Positions 7,690 through 10,240 of a stretch of DNA of 10,240 nucleotides are shown piece by piece. The notes below the pieces were generated by a model that was not told the origin of the DNA, searched no databases, and saw only the letters and a list, made by a program, of their open reading frames with translations. How positions within the stretch are numbered: position 1 is the stretch's first letter; each line of letters starts with the position of its first letter. The stretch lies in the NCBI GenBank assembly GCA_003671065.1, contig QWPU01000090.1:1-10240 (forward strand). Reading direction: 5' to 3'. The position numbers and the translations under genes were made by a program. The DNA comes from Planctomycetota bacterium. GTDB taxonomy: Bacteria; Planctomycetota; Phycisphaerae; Phycisphaerales; SM1A02.

Positions 7690-7729
7690 GTTCCTGTCCT
7701 CCCTGTCCTGTTCCTGTCCTCCCTGTCCC
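7690..7729 (+). repeat. 20-base direct tandem repeat, two copies, pyrimidine-rich
   Basis: Two adjacent 20-base copies (7690-7709 and 7710-7729) begin GTTCCTGTCC and differ only at the last base (T against C). Inside each copy CCTGTCC recurs, so the whole tract is built from a smaller C/T word. The minus strand is G-rich, with several GG and GGG runs separated by one to four bases. It lies 24 bases before the start codon of the secreted protein, within its probable leader. Confidence 0.9.
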
Positions 7730-7743
7730 CCTTTGAATTTATT

Positions 7744-7747
7744 GGAG
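7744..7747 (+). promoter_or_regulatory. Shine-Dalgarno site for the secreted protein gene
   Basis: GGAG ends six bases before the ATG at 7754. This spacing favours that ATG over the in-frame TTG at 7733, which would add seven residues ahead of a clean signal peptide. Confidence 0.7.
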
Positions 7748-7753
7748 TTTTTG

Positions 7754-8434
7754 ATGACGAAGCAATTCCTCTTTGCTGCTGTGGCGGCGTCCGTCGCGGC
7801 TGCAACTGCATCCGCCGATCTTGTGTGCGGCTGGACCATGGCCACCGCAATTCCTGCATTAACCACTGGTGTTTCATACAACTACGGCGCTGCCGATCTG
7901 GGTACTGGCGCCGCGGGCTCCATGCTCTCGAGCGCTCACGCTGCCGCTGCAACAACCTACTCAAGCCCAGCTGGCAACGGCTCGACCTACTCGTTGAGCA
8001 GCAACAATTGGACGATGGGCGACAATTACCAAGTCGCGTTCTCCACAGTCGGCTCCGCTGGTCTGTCGATCAGCTGGGATCAAACGCGCAGCGGCACTGG
8101 CCCAGCGACCTTTGACGCCCTGCTCAGCATCGATGGTGGTGCGACCTGGACCAATCTCCTCGCCGGTTACTCCATCGTTCAAGCAGGCCTCATGGGGACG
8201 GGCACCACCTCGTGGAACACCGTGACCAACCAGGTCGGCTTTACGCAGACCGTTGCGTTGGGGCTGGACGCTGAGAACCTAGCGGACGTGCGTGTTCGCT
8301 TCTCTTCGACCGTCACTACGGCCGCTGCGGGAACGAACCGTATCGACAACATCATGGTGACCAACAACATCCCAAGCCCTGGCGCCATCGCGCTTCTCGG
8401 TTTGGCTGGACTCGTTGCTCGTCGTCGTCGCTGA
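7754..8434 (+). CDS. Secreted protein with PEP-CTERM-like C-terminal sorting tail
   Basis: A 226-residue exported protein of unknown function. A signal peptide (MTKQFLFAAVAASVAAATASA, split at about 21/22) is followed by a Ser/Thr/Gly-rich, probably all-beta domain, including SISWDQTRSGTGPATFDALLSIDG-like segments between 105 and 128 and the ending VRVRFSSTVTT...RIDNIMV (179-202). The tail is IPSPG (206-210), an 11-residue hydrophobic stretch, then VARRRR at the very end: the three-part layout of PEP-CTERM signals, with P-S-P in place of the classical P-E-P. Such tails are common in planctomycetes of the Phycisphaerae group. In other bacteria PEP-CTERM proteins are processed by exosortase; none is seen here. 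The ATG at 7754 is chosen because GGAG (7744-7747) lies six bases before it. A strong terminator follows, so it is probably monocistronic. Confidence 0.85.
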   Translation: MTKQFLFAAVAASVAAATASADLVCGWTMATAIPALTTGVSYNYGAADLGTGAAGSMLSSAHAAAATTYSSPAGNGSTYSLSSNNWTMGDNYQVAFSTVGSAGLSISWDQTRSGTGPATFDALLSIDGGATWTNLLAGYSIVQAGLMGTGTTSWNTVTNQVGFTQTVALGLDAENLADVRVRFSSTVTTAAAGTNRIDNIMVTNNIPSPGAIALLGLAGLVARRRR

Positions 8435-8463
8435 TGATGAATTAAGTACAGACTTGACAATAT

Positions 8464-8501
8464 ACGAACGCCTCGGTTACGACTGAGGCGTTCGTTTTTT
8501 T
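8464..8501 (+). terminator. Strong intrinsic terminator after the secreted protein gene
   Basis: ACGAACGCCTC (8464-8474) pairs perfectly with GAGGCGTTCGT (8485-8495). Three more inner pairs (G-T wobble, G-C, T-A) leave a TACG tetraloop. Seven T residues (8495-8501) follow. This is a classic Rho-independent terminator on the plus strand, 30 bases after the stop codon. It separates the secreted protein gene from the succinate dehydrogenase operon. Confidence 0.95.
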
Positions 8502-8565
8502 GCTTTCTATACCGTGCACAATTCCGCGCTTCTCTCCTCTCTGCCGCTATGCTTGACGCCCCTTG

Positions 8566-8572
8566 AAAGGAG
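8566..8572 (+). promoter_or_regulatory. Shine-Dalgarno site deciding the sdhC start
   Basis: AAAGGAG ends six bases before GTG at 8579, but only three bases before the in-frame TTG at 8576. Normal spacing therefore selects GTG 8579 as the start of the membrane subunit. Confidence 0.8.
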
Positions 8573-8578
8573 CACTTG

Positions 8579-9427
8579 GTGTCTGGAACAAACTTATCTC
8601 TGCCACAGGTCCGCGGGTTTTTGGAGACAACGCGCAAGGACAATTGGTGGATTCAACCCGTCGTCACGCTTGCAGGTTTTCTCACCTTCGTCATCTATTC
8701 CACTTGGGCGGCCTTTCAAGGCAAGAACTACTTTCTCGGCGGACCGAGCGACATCGGCGCGCAGAATTTGCTCTCGCCCTTCTACTCGCCGGTGATTTGG
8801 GATGCCGCAGGAATCACCTCGGGCCACGCGTGGGCGGGCCCGCTTCCAGGATGGTTTCCTGCGTGGATGCTCTTCTCTCCTGCGCTGTTGATCCTGCCGT
8901 TTCCAGGACTCTTTCGCTTCACCTGTTACTACTACCGCGGCGCCTACTACAAGGCATTCTGGGGTGACCCTGTGAGCTGTAGTGTTGGTGAACCGAAGTT
9001 TCGCGGCGACAACTATCGCGGTGAGCAGAAGTTTCCACTCGTGCTTCAGAATGTGCATCGTTACGCGCTCTACATCGCGATCCTGTTCATCTTCCTGCTT
9101 GCGTGGGATGCCTTCTGCGCGTTCTTCTACACGGGCGCGGATGGTGCAAACCACTTCGGCGTAAGTGTTGGCTCGCTGGTGCTTTCGATGAATGTCGTTT
9201 TCCTTGGCGGCTACACATTCGGTTGCCACTCCTTGCGTCATCTCGTCGGCGGCAAACACGACTGCTTGTCATGCAGCAAGATGGGACAAGCCGCCTACGG
9301 GCGCGTGAGTTTCCTTAATTCGAAGCACATGCTCTTCGCGTGGATGAGCCTCTTCTGGGTTGGTTTCACCGATGCGTATGTGCGTCTGTGTTCGTGCGGT
9401 GTGTGGACTGACTGGAGGATTCTGTGA
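8579..9427 (+). CDS. sdhC: Succinate dehydrogenase membrane anchor subunit, mycobacterial Sdh1 type
   Basis: Anchors complex II in the membrane and passes electrons from the iron-sulfur subunit to quinone. The 282-residue product resembles the single membrane subunit of actinobacterial Sdh1 (M. tuberculosis Rv0249c type, about 270 residues) rather than the small SdhC/SdhD pair. About five membrane segments are visible: 27-47, 92-115, 160-183, 195-215 and 248-270. The N-terminal DNWWIQPVVT and FRFTCYYYRGAYYKAFW (112-128) are marks I associate with this family. A cluster of potential metal ligands, C216 H217, H221, H227, C229 and C232, follows the fourth segment, and C271/C273 sit near the end. 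The mycobacterial enzyme has been reported to hold a membrane-embedded Rieske-type 2Fe-2S cluster; assigning these residues to such a cluster is inference. The stop overlaps the flavoprotein start (GTGA, 9424-9427). Confidence 0.88.
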   Translation: MSGTNLSLPQVRGFLETTRKDNWWIQPVVTLAGFLTFVIYSTWAAFQGKNYFLGGPSDIGAQNLLSPFYSPVIWDAAGITSGHAWAGPLPGWFPAWMLFSPALLILPFPGLFRFTCYYYRGAYYKAFWGDPVSCSVGEPKFRGDNYRGEQKFPLVLQNVHRYALYIAILFIFLLAWDAFCAFFYTGADGANHFGVSVGSLVLSMNVVFLGGYTFGCHSLRHLVGGKHDCLSCSKMGQAAYGRVSFLNSKHMLFAWMSLFWVGFTDAYVRLCSCGVWTDWRIL

Positions 9428-10240
9428 GTTTTCCTGATGGATTTATCGTTCATGAACATGATGTACTAGTCATCGGCGCTGGTGGTGCTGGATTGCGCGC
9501 GGCGATTGAAGCCTCTGGCGCGGGTGTGACTGTCGGCGTGATTTGTAAATCGCTGCTTGGTAAAGCGCACACCGTGATGGCTGAAGGTGGCATGGCGGCG
9601 GCGATGGGAAATGTCGATGACCGCGACAACTGGGAAGTGCATTTCGCCGACACGATGCGCGGCGGGCAATACCTAAGCAATCCGATCATGGCGGAACATC
9701 ACGCCAAAGAATCACCAGATCGCGTGCGCGAACTTGAATCATGGGGCGCGGTCTTTGACCGAACCAAAGAAGGAAAGATTCTTCAGCGCAACTTTGGTGG
9801 ACATCGTTATCCGCGACTTGCGCACGTTGGAGATCGCACGGGTCTCGAACTGATCCGCACGCTGCAAGATCACGGCATTCATCAAGGAATGGAAGTCTTC
9901 ATGGAGATGACCGTCGTGTCACTCTTGAAGTCGGGCGGACGCATTGCGGGTGTTCTCGGTTATGACCGTGAACGCGGGCGCATGCATGTTTGGAAGGCGA
10001 AAGCCGTCATCCTGGCAACAGGTGGAATTGGAAAATCATTCCGAATCACCAGCAATAGTTGGGAAGGCACGGGCGATGGACATTCGCTTGCTTACCACGC
10101 TGGCGCCGAATTGATGGATATGGAATTTGTGCAATTCCATCCAACTGGAATGGTGTGGCCTCCGAGTGTGCGCGGAATTCTCGTCACAGAAGGTGTACGC
10201 GGCGAAGGCGGCGTTCTTCGCAACAGCGAAGGCAAGCGAT
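9424..10240 (+). CDS. sdhA: Succinate dehydrogenase/fumarate reductase flavoprotein subunit, N-terminal part, cut by the window edge
   Basis: Oxidises succinate to fumarate (or the reverse) at an FAD site and feeds electrons to the iron-sulfur subunit of complex II. The 272 residues seen start with GTG inside a GTGA overlap with the membrane subunit stop, so the two are probably translationally coupled. The Rossmann motif GAGGAG is at 18-23. KAHTVMAEGGMAA (47-59) contains H49 at the position of the His that carries covalent FAD in this family. ILATGG (196-201) is the second FAD contact. QFHPTG (238-243) and TEGVRGEGG (255-263), with R259, belong to the dicarboxylate site. All expected catalytic elements seen so far are intact. 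The gene runs off the right edge; the iron-sulfur subunit gene is expected after it. The sequence could in principle be a fumarate reductase; the membrane partner argues for succinate dehydrogenase. Confidence 0.96.
   Translation, partial: MSFPDGFIVHEHDVLVIGAGGAGLRAAIEASGAGVTVGVICKSLLGKAHTVMAEGGMAAAMGNVDDRDNWEVHFADTMRGGQYLSNPIMAEHHAKESPDRVRELESWGAVFDRTKEGKILQRNFGGHRYPRLAHVGDRTGLELIRTLQDHGIHQGMEVFMEMTVVSLLKSGGRIAGVLGYDRERGRMHVWKAKAVILATGGIGKSFRITSNSWEGTGDGHSLAYHAGAELMDMEFVQFHPTGMVWPPSVRGILVTEGVRGEGGVLRNSEGKR

Noticed and set aside
7469..8115. Small open frames across the intergenic region before the secreted protein
   Set aside because: They have no ribosome binding site, no recognisable motif, and overlap the promoter, repeat and signal-peptide regions in other frames.
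8454..8459. TTGACA, a perfect -35 box, before the terminator
   Set aside because: No -10 box lies at suitable spacing, as the following bases are the terminator stem; transcription from it would have to pass its own terminator before sdhC.

Overview
The window reads as a piece of bacterial chromosome, most likely from a planctomycete of the Phycisphaerae type. This is an inference. It rests on a secreted protein ending in a planctomycete-style variant of the PEP-CTERM tail (IPSPG, hydrophobic stretch, RRRR), an exported sulfatase, a TPR-sulfotransferase fusion, and a fairly high G+C content with many CGCG words. No rRNA, tRNA, CRISPR array, transposase or phage gene is visible. It looks like ordinary core and accessory chromosome rather than an island.

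Left part (1-4302). Three genes lie on the minus strand. At the left edge is the N-terminal 270 residues of an exported formylglycine-dependent sulfatase, which runs off the window. Upstream of it is a two-gene operon transcribed fdhD -> fdhF-like: a sulfur-transfer chaperone for formate-dehydrogenase-type enzymes, and a molybdopterin oxidoreductase of the FdhF/YdeP family. The two reading frames overlap by an ATGA, so they are probably translationally coupled and FdhD probably matures its neighbour.

Middle part (4303-7455). An adenine deaminase (ade) is transcribed divergently from fdhD. It carries all the expected metal-binding motifs plus an odd His/Asp-rich insert encoded by a short tandem repeat. 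Its stop codon directly abuts the stop codon of a convergent gene for a large protein with TPR-like helical repeats and a PAPS-dependent sulfotransferase domain.

Right part (7456-10240). A roughly 300-base intergenic region holds a plausible promoter, overlapping hairpins and a perfect-but-one 20-base tandem repeat. It leads into a secreted protein with a C-terminal sorting-like tail, closed by a strong intrinsic terminator. Then begins a succinate dehydrogenase operon of the type first known from actinobacteria (mycobacterial Sdh1): a five-helix membrane anchor with a Cys/His cluster, overlapping by GTGA with the flavoprotein subunit, which runs off the right edge. The iron-sulfur subunit is expected just beyond.

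The genes do not form one pathway. The recognisable functional units are FdhD with its molybdoenzyme, purine salvage by Ade, sulfate-ester chemistry (a sulfatase and a sulfotransferase, separated), surface or secreted protein, and respiratory-chain complex II. I see no clear case for a wholly new system. The most interesting points are the Cys/His cluster in the Sdh membrane subunit, the His/Asp insert in adenine deaminase, and the leader region of the secreted protein.
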